Positions 7,072-15,509 are shown, numbered from the stretch's first letter. The stretch is DNA of 22,518 nt from JBFXAM01 sp050184295 (GCA_050184295.1 JBFXAM010000070.1:1-22518); one strand, 5' to 3'. Notes: generated from the sequence alone by a model not told the origin. A program made the numbers and translations.

Positions 7072-7794
7072 ATGAAACGCCTGCTCGTTCTCACCGTCGC
7101 CGCCGCCCTCGGCGCCGCGGCTCCCAGCTTCGCCGGCGAAGCCACTGCGATCTCAACCGCGGTCGGTGGCGGGTCGGCCAGCGCCACCGCGACCGCGACC
7201 GGAAACGCCAACTCGCTCGCGATCGCCGGCGCATCGCGCGGCGGGCGTGCGATCGCCAACAGCGACGCCCGCGCTACGCGCAACGGCTACGCGGACAGCC
7301 GCTCGACCGCCGCTGCCGACCGCGGGCTGGCGGTGAGCAACTCGACCGCGAATGCCGACGCGGCCTTCGGCGGCGTTGCGATCGCGGACAGCGAGAGCCT
7401 CGCCGCGACGGTCGGCGGTGTCGCCATCAGCCACAGCGACGCGCAGGCCACCGGCGCTTTCGGCGGGCGCGCCGACAGTCGCTCCGCCTCGATCGCGCTC
7501 AGCCGCTACGGCGTCGCGACCAGCGACAGCCGTGTCGTCAGCAACGGACTCTTTGGCGGACACGCGGCCGGCGTGAGCGACTCGATCGCCGACAGCACGC
7601 GCGGCGGCGTCGCCGACAGCCGGGTGCGCGTGATCTCCGACGCGCGATTTCACGCGCGGGCGGAGGCCGACGGTGTGGGTCGGGCGATCAGCGGCCGCGG
7701 GTTCTTCGCGCCGGCGAGCGTGCGGGCGGAGAGCCGGGCACGGGACTTCGGTCACAGCCGGTCGCGCGCCGTGATGGTTCAGGTGCGGCCGTAG
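7072..7794 (+). CDS. Secreted Ala/Ser/Gly/Asp-rich repeat protein
   Basis: The product is 240 aa. A clean signal peptide (MKRLLVLTVAAALGAAAPSFA|GE) supports strand and start. The mature protein is almost wholly small and polar residues with irregular repeats of about 15-20 residues, each carrying a GG or RGG followed by alternating A/S/D: GGRAIANSDARA, GGVAIADSESLA, GGVAISHSDAQA, GGRADSRSAS, GGHAAGVSDSIA, GGVADSRV. Cysteine is absent. The alternation of small outward and inward residues suggests a beta-solenoid or beta-roll-like fold. It could be a surface, matrix or spore-coat-like structural protein. No sorting signal is visible at the C-terminus (RAVMVQVRP). Stands alone, with a terminator-like hairpin downstream. 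Function unknown. Confidence 0.72.
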   Translation: MKRLLVLTVAAALGAAAPSFAGEATAISTAVGGGSASATATATGNANSLAIAGASRGGRAIANSDARATRNGYADSRSTAAADRGLAVSNSTANADAAFGGVAIADSESLAATVGGVAISHSDAQATGAFGGRADSRSASIALSRYGVATSDSRVVSNGLFGGHAAGVSDSIADSTRGGVADSRVRVISDARFHARAEADGVGRAISGRGFFAPASVRAESRARDFGHSRSRAVMVQVRP

Positions 7795-7845
7795 CGGCGC
7801 CGCGGAAGATTTTGACACGGAATCCCGGTTGGAACTCAACAGCCC

Positions 7846-7890
7846 GGAGGGCGCCCGACCGGCGCGAGAGTCCGTCGGTCGGGCCTCCTT
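7846..7890. terminator. Terminator-like hairpin between convergent genes
   Basis: A 9-bp perfect stem (GCCCGACCG 7853-7861, CGGTCGGGC 7876-7884) is extended by GGAG 7846-7849 pairing with CTCC 7885-7888 across a small bulge. It ends in TT at 7889-7890. It lies 52 nt after the stop of the secreted repeat protein. A second, smaller palindrome, CGCTTCGCGAAGCG at 7979-7992, lies 21 nt beyond the stop of the minus-strand DUF2961 gene and could serve that side. Confidence 0.5.
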
Positions 7891-8012
7891 ACGCGCGCCG
7901 TCATCAACGGGGGCGCTCTACCAGCGTGCCTGGCAGCGGCCGACGCCTGGCGCCGCTGACTTCCGCATTCTGCGCTTCCGCTTCGCGAAGCGCGTTGCCG
8001 GTTCGTGCCGCC

Positions 8013-9968
8013 TCAACGCTCTCGAATCACCCAGCAATCCAGCGCCGTATCCTGCGAGACCCGCACGCGGAACGCATTGTCGCCCTTTTGCAGATCGGCC
8101 TCGCCGACCTGGTACAGCCCGTCGTTCTCGCGCGCGTAGGTCAGTGTCGCCGCGGGTGACTTGTTCGGGCCTTCGATTTCGATCGTCCCGAAAGGCCGGC
8201 GCGGGTGAACGCGCAGGGCGACGCTCACCTTCTGCACTTTCTTCGATGGCACGTTGATCGTCACCCACTCGCGCGACGTGATCATCACCGCGGCGCCGTT
8301 GCTGAACTCCACCGCGCCCGCGTACCTCTGCGTCAGCTCGTGCCCCCAGCCCTGCCCCGGAACATTGCCCTCAATCTCCGATGCGCCCGGCCACACGAGT
8401 GTCGGCGGCGTCACGTCGTCGGCCTTCAGCGGCTTGAAGTGATCCGCCGCGCCGGGCTCGCCGTACCAATATGCCAACCCGCCGTAATACACATCGCGGC
8501 GATTGCCGACCTGGCGGTTCTCGAAGTTGAGCGCGATCGACTTGTGGAACGGCACGCTGTCCGCGAGTAGCCAGCGATAGGCGCTGTGCTTTCCAAACGG
8601 GCCGACGTTGGTCACGCCATGGAGCGCGCCGTGCGACGCGTGCAGCGGCGCGGTGTCGCCGAAGAACGCCGCCGTGTCGACGCCGGCGAAGCTGCGGGCG
8701 GCGTCGCCGTCCACCGTCAGCTTCTCGGGCCCGTCGCCCCACCAACTCTCGCGCGGGCAGTCGGTGTTGAGCAGGACGCCGACCAGGCGCCCGCGGCCGC
8801 TCGTCTCCAGCACGCGGAACTCGCTGGTCTTGCAGGGATCGTCGCGGCGGTAGCGGGCGTTGAACTGTAAGGCGCCCTTGGGCGGCGCCGCGCGCTCGAC
8901 GCGCAGGTAATACGTCAGGTCGAAGTGCGCGTCGCTGAGGTTCTCAATCTCCAGCTTCGCGCTCTTCTGAAACGGCATCGGAAACAGGCAGTACATGAAC
9001 TTGTTTTCGGCGATCTTCTCGGCCGGCACGTCGAGCCACCCGTCGGTGCCGATCGGCAGCGCGCGAAATGCCGCCGGGTTGAACCCGCAGCCGAAGAAAT
9101 CGACCAGCGGCGCCTCCACGGCGGGCCGCTTCTGGTCGTCAAACGTGATCCGCAGAATGCAGCGGTGCAGCGTGTACAGTTGGCGCGCCGCGCGGCGGTC
9201 GGCCAGATTGACATACAGCGCGCGGATGACACCGGGACCGGCGAGCGTCTCGGTCACGGTCGCGCCCTTGCGCAGCTCGGTCGACGCCATCACCGGCATC
9301 AGCTTGCGCCCGCCAAAGAGCTGCTTCTGCGAGTAGCCGTCGGCGAGCGTCTCGGCAGTCTCGGCGAGCGCGGCCTGGGCCGCTTCGTCGAGGGTTTTGG
9401 AAAAGGTGGTGACGGCGGTGTTCGCGCCGAACGTCGTGTACGACACGTGGTACGCCGACGCGCTGTCCTTCACCATGAGTTTCACGCGGGTCGCGAAACC
9501 GATCGGAAAGTAGCAGACGTGCCCGCCTTCGTTTGCGGTTTCGTAGACGAGCGGCGCGGCGAATGGAGGCACGGCGCCGGTGAACAGGCTGGCGAAGGGC
9601 TCGTCGATCACCGTTTCGCCGTCGAGCACGATGCGCATCTGCCCGCTGGGACGGTCGGCCCAAATGCGTGTGAGTACGCCCGGACCAGTGACTTCCGCGA
9701 CGACGTCCCAGCCGTCGGGGTCGCTCCGCAAATAGCGCGGCGTGGCGTCCGCGGCGTCGGTCGCGGCCGCCGCGGTCGTTGGCGTGGCGCCGCGGCCCGC
9801 AAAGAAGCCCGCGGTTTCGCCGGGCAGGGGCGGGAGCATCAACCGATCGAGCGCGACGAGGCGCTCGAGCAGGTCGGCCTGGGTGAGCGCGTCGCCGGCG
9901 GCCGGCGGCGGCGAGACCGCCCGCAGCAGCGCGAGGCCGAGAGCAACGCGGAGAAGCGAACGAGTCAT
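8013..9968 (-). CDS. DUF2961 (GH172-type) domain protein, exported, divergent active-site motif
   Basis: The product is 651 aa from the ATG at 9968; an in-frame GTG at 9980 is less likely because GGGGTG lies just before the ATG. Signal peptide MTRSLLRVALGLALLRA...AAG. The DUF2961 pattern is clear: GPGVLTRIWADRPSGQMRIV with LDGETVIDEPF (about 95-130), GHVCYFPIGFATRVKL, then ESWWGDGPEKLTVDGD and PFGKHSAYRWLLADSVPFHK with FENR. A C-terminal beta-sandwich follows. DUF2961 proteins are double jelly rolls; characterised GH172 members act on alpha-fructofuranoside or arabinofuranoside linkages. Here the usual GTGTEDYF reads G429-VDTAAFF, losing the Glu-Asp pair, so activity is uncertain. The YchF-like gene lies 54 nt upstream on the same strand, perhaps co-transcribed. 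Confidence 0.82.
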   Translation of the reverse strand: MTRSLLRVALGLALLRAVSPPPAAGDALTQADLLERLVALDRLMLPPLPGETAGFFAGRGATPTTAAAATDAADATPRYLRSDPDGWDVVAEVTGPGVLTRIWADRPSGQMRIVLDGETVIDEPFASLFTGAVPPFAAPLVYETANEGGHVCYFPIGFATRVKLMVKDSASAYHVSYTTFGANTAVTTFSKTLDEAAQAALAETAETLADGYSQKQLFGGRKLMPVMASTELRKGATVTETLAGPGVIRALYVNLADRRAARQLYTLHRCILRITFDDQKRPAVEAPLVDFFGCGFNPAAFRALPIGTDGWLDVPAEKIAENKFMYCLFPMPFQKSAKLEIENLSDAHFDLTYYLRVERAAPPKGALQFNARYRRDDPCKTSEFRVLETSGRGRLVGVLLNTDCPRESWWGDGPEKLTVDGDAARSFAGVDTAAFFGDTAPLHASHGALHGVTNVGPFGKHSAYRWLLADSVPFHKSIALNFENRQVGNRRDVYYGGLAYWYGEPGAADHFKPLKADDVTPPTLVWPGASEIEGNVPGQGWGHELTQRYAGAVEFSNGAAVMITSREWVTINVPSKKVQKVSVALRVHPRRPFGTIEIEGPNKSPAATLTYARENDGLYQVGEADLQKGDNAFRVRVSQDTALDCWVIRER

Positions 9969-10022
9969 CGCACACCCCACAAAGGCGGAATGAGGCGGGT
10001 CGCGCGGCGCGCGGCGGGCGCG

Positions 10023-11084
10023 TCATCCGCTGTGCTTAAAGAGAATCACGTCGCCGTCCTGGACGACGTAGCTCTTGGGTTCCTGACGCACTTTTCCGGC
10101 GGCTTTAGCGTCGCGCATCGAGCCGGCGGCGACGAGGTCTTCATACGAAACCGTCTCGGCCTTGATGAACCCGCGCGCCAGGTCGGTGTGGATCTTGCCG
10201 GCGGCCTCGACCGCGGTGAACCCGCGCGGGATCGGCCAGGCGCGGACTTCTTCAGGGCCGGCGGTGAGAAAGTTGATCATGTGCAGCGCGTCGAAGCACG
10301 CGCGGACGATGCGGTCGCGGGCCAGCGCCTGGATGCCCCAGCCCGCCATGAACTCCGGGCGGTCCTTGGGGTCCATCTGGATCAGGTCGGCCTCCAGCGG
10401 CGCGCAGACCGCGAACGTCGCCGCCGCCCCGGGCGCCTCGAACGCCGGCGGACGCCCCACCTCGCTCTCGCCCACGTTTAACACGACGACGATCGGCTTG
10501 AGCGTGAGAAAACCGAAGCTGCGAATCATCTTCTCTTCTTCGCCCGGCTGGACGATCTCGCGCAGCGGCTTCTCGCTTTCGAGGGCTTCGCGGCAGCGCA
10601 GCAGCAGCGCCAGCTCGCGCTTGTGCTGCTCCTGGTCCTTGCTCGGCTTGGCGACGGACTTTTCCAGCTTCTCGACGCGGTTGGAGCAGATTTCCAGGTC
10701 GGCGAGCAACACCTCGTCGCGCAGTTGCGAGAGGTCGCGCCGCGGATCGACGCTGCCGCGATGCGCCGGCACCGCGTCCGACTCGAACGCCCGCAGCAGC
10801 ATCGCGAGCGCATCGACTTGCCGCAATGTCGGCAGGTGGCGCGTCAGGCCGGCGTGCTCGCTCTCGCCCTCGGTGCTGCCGGGCAGATCGACGAATTCCA
10901 TGTTCGCTTCGGTGCGTTTCTTGGGCTCGTACGACTTTTCGAGCCAGTCCAGACGCGGCTCGGGGATGCGCACCGCCGCCAGGTTCTCATGCGCGAGCTG
11001 CAACTGCTCGCGGGCCAGCCCGGACAACGCGATAAACAGAGTGGTCTTTCCGGACTGCGGAAACCCGACGATCCCGACGCGCAT
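10023..11084 (-). CDS. Divergent YchF/Obg-type P-loop NTPase with TGS-like (DUF933) domain
   Basis: The product is 353 aa. The ATG at 11084 is preferred over the GTG at 11099 because AGGAG lies 5 nt upstream. G1 is GFPQSGKTT (7-15) and G3 is FVDLPG. The nucleotide-specificity element is VVVLNVGES, matching the NxxE that YchF has in place of NKxD and that favours ATP. A helical insert at about 115-185 is followed by the DUF933/TGS C-terminus: NFLTAGPEEVRAWPIPRG, GKIHTDLARGFIKAETVSYE, DGDVILF. It is shorter than usual in the switch regions: the canonical TxEPN and GLVKGASxGxGLGN motifs are not recognisable. It is therefore probably a YchF-related paralogue rather than the housekeeping ribosome-binding YchF. 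Confidence 0.85.
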   Translation of the reverse strand: MRVGIVGFPQSGKTTLFIALSGLAREQLQLAHENLAAVRIPEPRLDWLEKSYEPKKRTEANMEFVDLPGSTEGESEHAGLTRHLPTLRQVDALAMLLRAFESDAVPAHRGSVDPRRDLSQLRDEVLLADLEICSNRVEKLEKSVAKPSKDQEQHKRELALLLRCREALESEKPLREIVQPGEEEKMIRSFGFLTLKPIVVVLNVGESEVGRPPAFEAPGAAATFAVCAPLEADLIQMDPKDRPEFMAGWGIQALARDRIVRACFDALHMINFLTAGPEEVRAWPIPRGFTAVEAAGKIHTDLARGFIKAETVSYEDLVAAGSMRDAKAAGKVRQEPKSYVVQDGDVILFKHSG

Positions 11085-11129
11085 GCCCGCTCCTGTCACG
11101 TATCAAACCCGCACGCCCCCACCTCAACA

Positions 11130-11157
11130 TTGAGTCGCCGGGCTGCCGAGATAGAAT
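11130..11157 (+). promoter_or_regulatory. Promoter of the lipoprotein genes
   Basis: TTGAGT (11130-11135) and TAGAAT (11152-11157) are 16 bp apart, pointing toward the ATG at 11217. Predicted start is near 11164, giving a leader of about 50 nt. It lies in the 132-bp divergent gap between the YchF-like gene and the first lipoprotein. Confidence 0.6.
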
Positions 11158-11216
11158 ACCGGGCCGGTGCGCACGCGCGTAGCCGCGCCCGATCCCACGG
11201 CCGTCGGACCTTGACC

Positions 11217-11771
11217 ATGACGCGATCGCATTCGAGACTCTCCGCGGCGGCTTGCGGCGTCGTTCTTGCGCTCGGTTATCTGACCGGCTGCGGCGTGATG
11301 ACGGTTCCGGACGCGATCAGCGCGAACGGCGACGAGGTCGATCGCATCCGCAACAACACCAGCCTGTCCGTCCAGGAACGCCGCCGCCAATTGGGAGAAC
11401 TCGGCCTGTCGCAGCTTACGATCAACGCGCTGCTGCAATCCGAGCGGCTCGGCAACCAGTTCGGCGGCGACCTGCGGAGCGCGCACGCAAAGGTCGCGGG
11501 CGCGCAATACGACCAGCTCACGCCCGACGAGATTCAGATTTTCGTGGACGCCGTGCGAATCGAGGATTCGACGATCACCGTGCAGGTGACGGACTCGAAC
11601 GCGCAAGCGACGCGCGACCTTTTCGTGAACCAGCGCATCCGAAACGCCGACGAATTGTCACAGTTCCTGAGCAATCCCGGCAACGAGCTGCCCGCCGGCA
11701 TCCCCGACGGGCTGCTGCAGCCGGTGTTCGTGGATTTTGATCCCGATCGCGTGATTGATCAGATCGGATGA
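11217..11771 (+). CDS. Lipoprotein, unknown function
   Basis: The product is 184 aa. The lipobox LTGC places the lipidated cysteine at residue 25 after a hydrophobic stretch. The mature region is soluble and charged: a helical segment (GDEVDRIRNNTSLSVQERRR), LTPDEIQIFVDAVRIEDSTI, and a C-terminal LFVNQRIRNADELSQFLSN. The start is the first ATG compatible with a signal peptide; the frame is open far upstream only antisense to the YchF-like gene. No strong ribosome-binding site. It is followed 41 nt later by a second lipoprotein of similar size, and the two probably share the promoter at 11130-11157. No family recognised. Confidence 0.75.
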   Translation: MTRSHSRLSAAACGVVLALGYLTGCGVMTVPDAISANGDEVDRIRNNTSLSVQERRRQLGELGLSQLTINALLQSERLGNQFGGDLRSAHAKVAGAQYDQLTPDEIQIFVDAVRIEDSTITVQVTDSNAQATRDLFVNQRIRNADELSQFLSNPGNELPAGIPDGLLQPVFVDFDPDRVIDQIG

Positions 11772-11812
11772 CGCTCCGACTTCGCGGACAACCTCTTTTT
11801 TGGAGTTTGGGA

Positions 11813-12241
11813 ATGAAGACGCGTCGGGTTTTCGGATGGATCGGCCTGGCGGCGGCGGCGTGCGCGAACCTCGGCGGATGCCCCATGGCGTCCACCTGCG
11901 ACGAGTCCAATCTGCTCGCGGTGATCCCTGCGATCGAGAAGATCAACGGCTGCGGGCTGAAAGAGCTTACGTCGTGCGACGTGCTTGTGCTCGCGAACGC
12001 GATCGAGACCTTCGCCCAGGACGTGCAGCTCGACATCGGCGTGCAGGACGCGGACGCCGTCGTTGAGTTCATCCACGCCAACAACCTGGTCTGCCTGGAG
12101 GACATCGAGCGCCTGCTGAACGAGGCGATTCTGAACCCCGGCAGCGTCGTGATCCCCGACAGCGTCTTCGAGCTGCTCATCCGCCACGCGAACGACTTTG
12201 CCGGACTGCAGGAAGCGGTCGGCGGCGCGCTGCCCGGCTGA
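11813..12241 (+). CDS. Small lipoprotein, cysteine-containing
   Basis: The product is 142 aa. GGAG sits 7 nt before the ATG. The signal peptide ends in LGGC, giving a lipidated cysteine at residue 23. The mature part has four further cysteines (STCDES, INGCGL, TSCDVL, LVCLED), enough for two disulfides. It is mostly acidic helix-forming sequence (DVLVLANAIETFAQDVQLD, ADAVVEFIHANNLVCLEDIE). No family recognised. Position directly after another lipoprotein suggests a joint envelope role. A VKOR-DsbA fusion that could make such disulfides is encoded 1.8 kb downstream, but that link is only suggestive. Confidence 0.75.
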   Translation: MKTRRVFGWIGLAAAACANLGGCPMASTCDESNLLAVIPAIEKINGCGLKELTSCDVLVLANAIETFAQDVQLDIGVQDADAVVEFIHANNLVCLEDIERLLNEAILNPGSVVIPDSVFELLIRHANDFAGLQEAVGGALPG

Positions 12242-12369
12242 TCCGGGCGCGCTCGCCTGCGTGACGAATCCCGTGCGGCCGGCCGCGCGATAGTCTTGTC
12301 GCGTTCCGTCTCGCGAACCCGCGCGGAGCCGCTTGTCGCCCGTTGCGTTTTCGGTTCTTCTGACGCGCG

Positions 12370-14025
12370 ATGCGATCGGGCGCGGCCGCCGGCACTCCAA
12401 TCCCAGAATCCGCGAACACCGGCGCGGACGCGGTTCGCGCGAACGCCGCTTTATCGCGTGCCGATCGCGCCCAAATGATCTTTGCGCTGATCGCGACGCT
12501 CGCTGGCCTGGCGCTGTCGCTCTGGATGGCGGCGCTCTCGGACGGCGTGCACCACGACGACGACCTGGTCCACCTGCTCTACGCGCGCTGGTCGTTCGAC
12601 TACCCCGCCTACCTGCTGCACGAATGGGGCCGCCCCGGCTTCACCGTGCTCTACGCCATCCCCGCACAGTTCGGGTGGTTCGCAAGCCGGGCATTCAGCG
12701 GCGTGCTCACGGCCCTGACCGCGTGGTGCGCGTTCCGCATCGCGCAGCGGCTCGGCGCGCCGCGCGCGTGGACCGCGCCGGCATTCGTCTGGCTCCAGCC
12801 CATGACCTTCACGCTCAGCTATACGACGCTGACCGAACCCGTGCTCGCGCTCTACCTGGCGCTCGCGATGCGCCTCTTTCTCGCACGCCGCTTCGCTTGG
12901 AGCGCGGCGGTCGTCTCGCTCTGCGCCGTTACGCGACACGAGGCCCTGCTCTTTCTCGCCCTCTGGGCGGCCGCGCTGTGGCGCGAGCGCCGGCCCTTGC
13001 GCGAGTGGCTGCCGCTGGCGTGGGCGCCGCTGGTTCACAACGTCCTGTCGCATTTCTATCTCTGGGAGGCGCCGCTGATGATGTTTCTGCGGCCGGCGCC
13101 TACCGACGAATACGGCTCGGGCGCGTGGTGGTCGATGCTGGCGCGCTGGCCGCTCGCCGCCGGCGTCGGTCCGCTCCTGCTGGGCTGCGTCGGCGCGCCG
13201 CTGTTGTTCCGAACCCGCGGCGGCGCGCTGTGGGTCGCGTGCGGAGCCGCTTACTTCGTAGCGCACAGCGTACTGTATCGCTATGGTCTTTTCGCCACGG
13301 GCGGCTACTACCGCTTCCTCGCGCCGCTCGCGCCGCTGCTCGCGACGGGCGCCGCGGCGGCGCTCGGCGCGTTTGCGGCGCGCGGGCGCGACGCCGAGCG
13401 CCGCGCGATCGCGTTGCTGCTCGCGCTGGCGGGAGTCACGGGGATCTTGTGGGCGGCGATCGAGGCCGAAACGCCCGACTGGCTCGCGTGGTTGCTCGTG
13501 TGGAGCCGCTACGGCGCGCTGGGGATGATCGCGCTGTGCGTTGGGTGTGCGATCGTCGCGACGCGCGCACGCGGCCTGCTCCGGCGCGTCGCGCTCGCGC
13601 TCCCGCCGCTCGCGCTGGTTGTGCTCACGTTCTGGCAGCCGGTGCTGGCGCGCGGCGTGCAGCCGCCGTTCACGCAGTGCGCGCCGCTGCGGCTTGTGGA
13701 CGATCAGTTGCTGGTGCGCGAGGCGGTGGATTGGCTGCGGGAGAGTCACCTCGCCGATCGCACGGTCGTCGCGGCGAATCTCTGGGTTTACGAGTTCCTC
13801 GGCCGCTCGCTGACGCCGTTTCGCCCGAACACGCGCCAACAGTTGGAGCAGTTGAAGCCCGGCGAGCTGTTCCTGTGGGATCGACGATACTGTCCTTCGC
13901 CGGCACACCGCATTCCGCTCGAAGAACTCGAACAGCGCGCCGATCTCGCGCTGCTCTGGCACGGCGGCGAACATCCCCGCGACGGCGTGTTCTGCTATAT
14001 TTTCGAGCGGCGGCCGACGCCGTAA
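12370..14025 (+). CDS. Polytopic GT-C-like glycosyltransferase (PMT/ArnT-like)
   Basis: The product is 551 aa with about ten to eleven hydrophobic segments. After the first membrane helix comes an acidic motif (HHDDDLVHLLYARW), the place where GT-C enzymes carry their conserved catalytic Asp in the first periplasmic loop. Further family-like elements are YTTLTEPVLALYLALAMRL and VTRHEALLFLALW. The C-terminal about 110 residues are soluble (VREAVDWLRESHLADRTVV... to FERRPTP). Such proteins move sugars from polyprenyl-phosphate donors at the outer face of the cytoplasmic membrane. ATG 12475 (MIFALIATL), directly at the first helix, is an alternative start; neither has a good ribosome-binding site. 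Specific substrate cannot be assigned. Confidence 0.72.
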   Translation: MRSGAAAGTPIPESANTGADAVRANAALSRADRAQMIFALIATLAGLALSLWMAALSDGVHHDDDLVHLLYARWSFDYPAYLLHEWGRPGFTVLYAIPAQFGWFASRAFSGVLTALTAWCAFRIAQRLGAPRAWTAPAFVWLQPMTFTLSYTTLTEPVLALYLALAMRLFLARRFAWSAAVVSLCAVTRHEALLFLALWAAALWRERRPLREWLPLAWAPLVHNVLSHFYLWEAPLMMFLRPAPTDEYGSGAWWSMLARWPLAAGVGPLLLGCVGAPLLFRTRGGALWVACGAAYFVAHSVLYRYGLFATGGYYRFLAPLAPLLATGAAAALGAFAARGRDAERRAIALLLALAGVTGILWAAIEAETPDWLAWLLVWSRYGALGMIALCVGCAIVATRARGLLRRVALALPPLALVVLTFWQPVLARGVQPPFTQCAPLRLVDDQLLVREAVDWLRESHLADRTVVAANLWVYEFLGRSLTPFRPNTRQQLEQLKPGELFLWDRRYCPSPAHRIPLEELEQRADLALLWHGGEHPRDGVFCYIFERRPTP

Positions 14026-14080
14026 CGCTCCGGGCGCGCGTCGCGCCGCGCGGTCCGGCTCGCCACGCAGGAATCCCCCG

Positions 14081-15415
14081 ATGTCGATTGCCGAAACAGA
14101 TTCGTCCGGCGGCCCTGCGACACCCATCACGACACCGGGCGCTGGCGCGGCGGCCGTTACCGCCGATCACGCTCCGTCGCCGAAGCCAATCGTCCGCTGG
14201 CTGCTGGTCGCGCTCGCGTTTGGCGGCTGGTGGGTCAGCTTCGATCTGTTCAAGCTCAGCATCGGTGGCGCTGCGTCGAATCCGCTGCTGCAATCGTCCT
14301 GCGGCGGGACGACGACGAGCGGCCGGCCGAACGATTGCCTTTCCGTGCTGCTGTCCGAGCGGGCGCGGGTCGGCGTGTCGGTGGATGCCCAGGGCAATGT
14401 CCGCCGCGGACCGCCGTGGGCCGGTGTGGGAATGGCGTATTTCGCGTTCGTGGGCGTGTGGTTTCTGCTCGCGGGGCTGCCGACGCGCGGACGCGTCGTG
14501 TGGCACCTCCTCGTCGGCGCAGTCGTGCTGATCGGCGCCCTCGTGTCGTGGCATCTGCTTGGCGTGATGGCTGCGGAGCTGAAGCGCTGGTGCCCCGGCT
14601 GCGTTGCGGCGCATGCGCTGAACGCGGCGATTCTCCTGCTCGTGATGGTCGGGTTCCCCTGGCGTCGCCCGCGCCCCGCGCGGTTGCCGCGGCCGGCGCA
14701 CGGGCTGGCGCTCGCGGCGTCGTGGGCGGCGCTCGCGACCGGCGTCGGCAATCTGCTGGGCACGACGCTCGGCTACGTCGGCAGCACGTGCAGCCAGCTC
14801 AAGGACGAATACGAGAAGATCGTGAGCGATGCGGAGTTTGCGAAGTGGAAGTATGAGCGCCAGGCTCCCGCGACGATCCCGCTGCGCGACGACGAGGCGT
14901 TCGTCGGCGCGCCCGACGCGCCCCGCACGATCGTCGCGTTCGTGGACTTTCAATGCGGCGCCTGTCGCCGCGCGAGCGACATGGTGAAACAGGCCGCCGA
15001 CGCGCATCCCGGCCGCGTGCGCGTCGCGTACCGCCACTTTCCGCAGGATGTCTCGTGCAACCGGCACTTTGAAGGCGTGGGACACCCCGCCGCCTGCGAC
15101 GCCGCCACCGCCGCCGAGGCCGCCCGCATCGTCGGCGGCGCCGCGGGCTATCTCGCGATGCACCGGCTGCTCTATGAGAGACAGCGCGATCTCGAAACGC
15201 GGCGCTTCGCCGACTGGGCCGACGAGATCAAGCTCGACACGGCCGCCTTCCGCGCCGCGCTGACCCAGCCCGCGATCGCCGAGCGCATCCGCGAAGACAT
15301 CGAGCTTGGCCAGGCGCTGGGCGTGCGGGCGACGCCGGCGGTCTTCCTCGACGGCCGGCGGGTGGAGTACTGGAGCAAGCCGGAGACGTGGAACGCGCTG
15401 CTGGCCGCGAGATGA
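14081..15415 (+). CDS. VKOR-DsbA fusion, disulfide-bond formation
   Basis: The product is 444 aa, with AGGAA about 7 nt before the ATG. The N-terminal half is a vitamin K epoxide reductase domain: several membrane helices, a loop cysteine pair (C74 and C86) and the quinone-reducing WCPGC motif (C171, C174). A helix at about 206-230 leads to a periplasmic thioredoxin-fold domain with QCGAC (C292, C295) and a cis-proline loop (GVRATPAVFLDG). VKOR passes electrons from the DsbA-like partner to quinone, so this single protein both oxidises substrates and reoxidises itself. Additional cysteines at 237, 326 and 339 are noteworthy. 55 nt separate it from the GT-C-like gene, so an operon is possible. 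Confidence 0.92.
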   Translation: MSIAETDSSGGPATPITTPGAGAAAVTADHAPSPKPIVRWLLVALAFGGWWVSFDLFKLSIGGAASNPLLQSSCGGTTTSGRPNDCLSVLLSERARVGVSVDAQGNVRRGPPWAGVGMAYFAFVGVWFLLAGLPTRGRVVWHLLVGAVVLIGALVSWHLLGVMAAELKRWCPGCVAAHALNAAILLLVMVGFPWRRPRPARLPRPAHGLALAASWAALATGVGNLLGTTLGYVGSTCSQLKDEYEKIVSDAEFAKWKYERQAPATIPLRDDEAFVGAPDAPRTIVAFVDFQCGACRRASDMVKQAADAHPGRVRVAYRHFPQDVSCNRHFEGVGHPAACDAATAAEAARIVGGAAGYLAMHRLLYERQRDLETRRFADWADEIKLDTAAFRAALTQPAIAERIREDIELGQALGVRATPAVFLDGRRVEYWSKPETWNALLAAR

Positions 15416-15509
15416 CGTGCGCGTGGTTTGACGTGTTCGGCAGTGGCGGAACGCCGTTCGCACCGGCGGGATGCCGATGCTCCCGGGGCGCATGGCAAAA
15501 GCGTTTCGC

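Noticed and set aside
8925..10481. 518-codon plus-strand open frame
   Set aside because: It is antisense to the DUF2961 and YchF-like genes, Arg-rich, and has no recognisable motif; a by-product of high GC.
12451..14130. 559-codon minus-strand open frame
   Set aside because: Mirror of the GT-C-like membrane protein; composition is charged and repetitive with no domain.
13670..15493. 607-codon minus-strand open frame
   Set aside because: Antisense to the VKOR-DsbA fusion, which has all its catalytic motifs on the plus strand.
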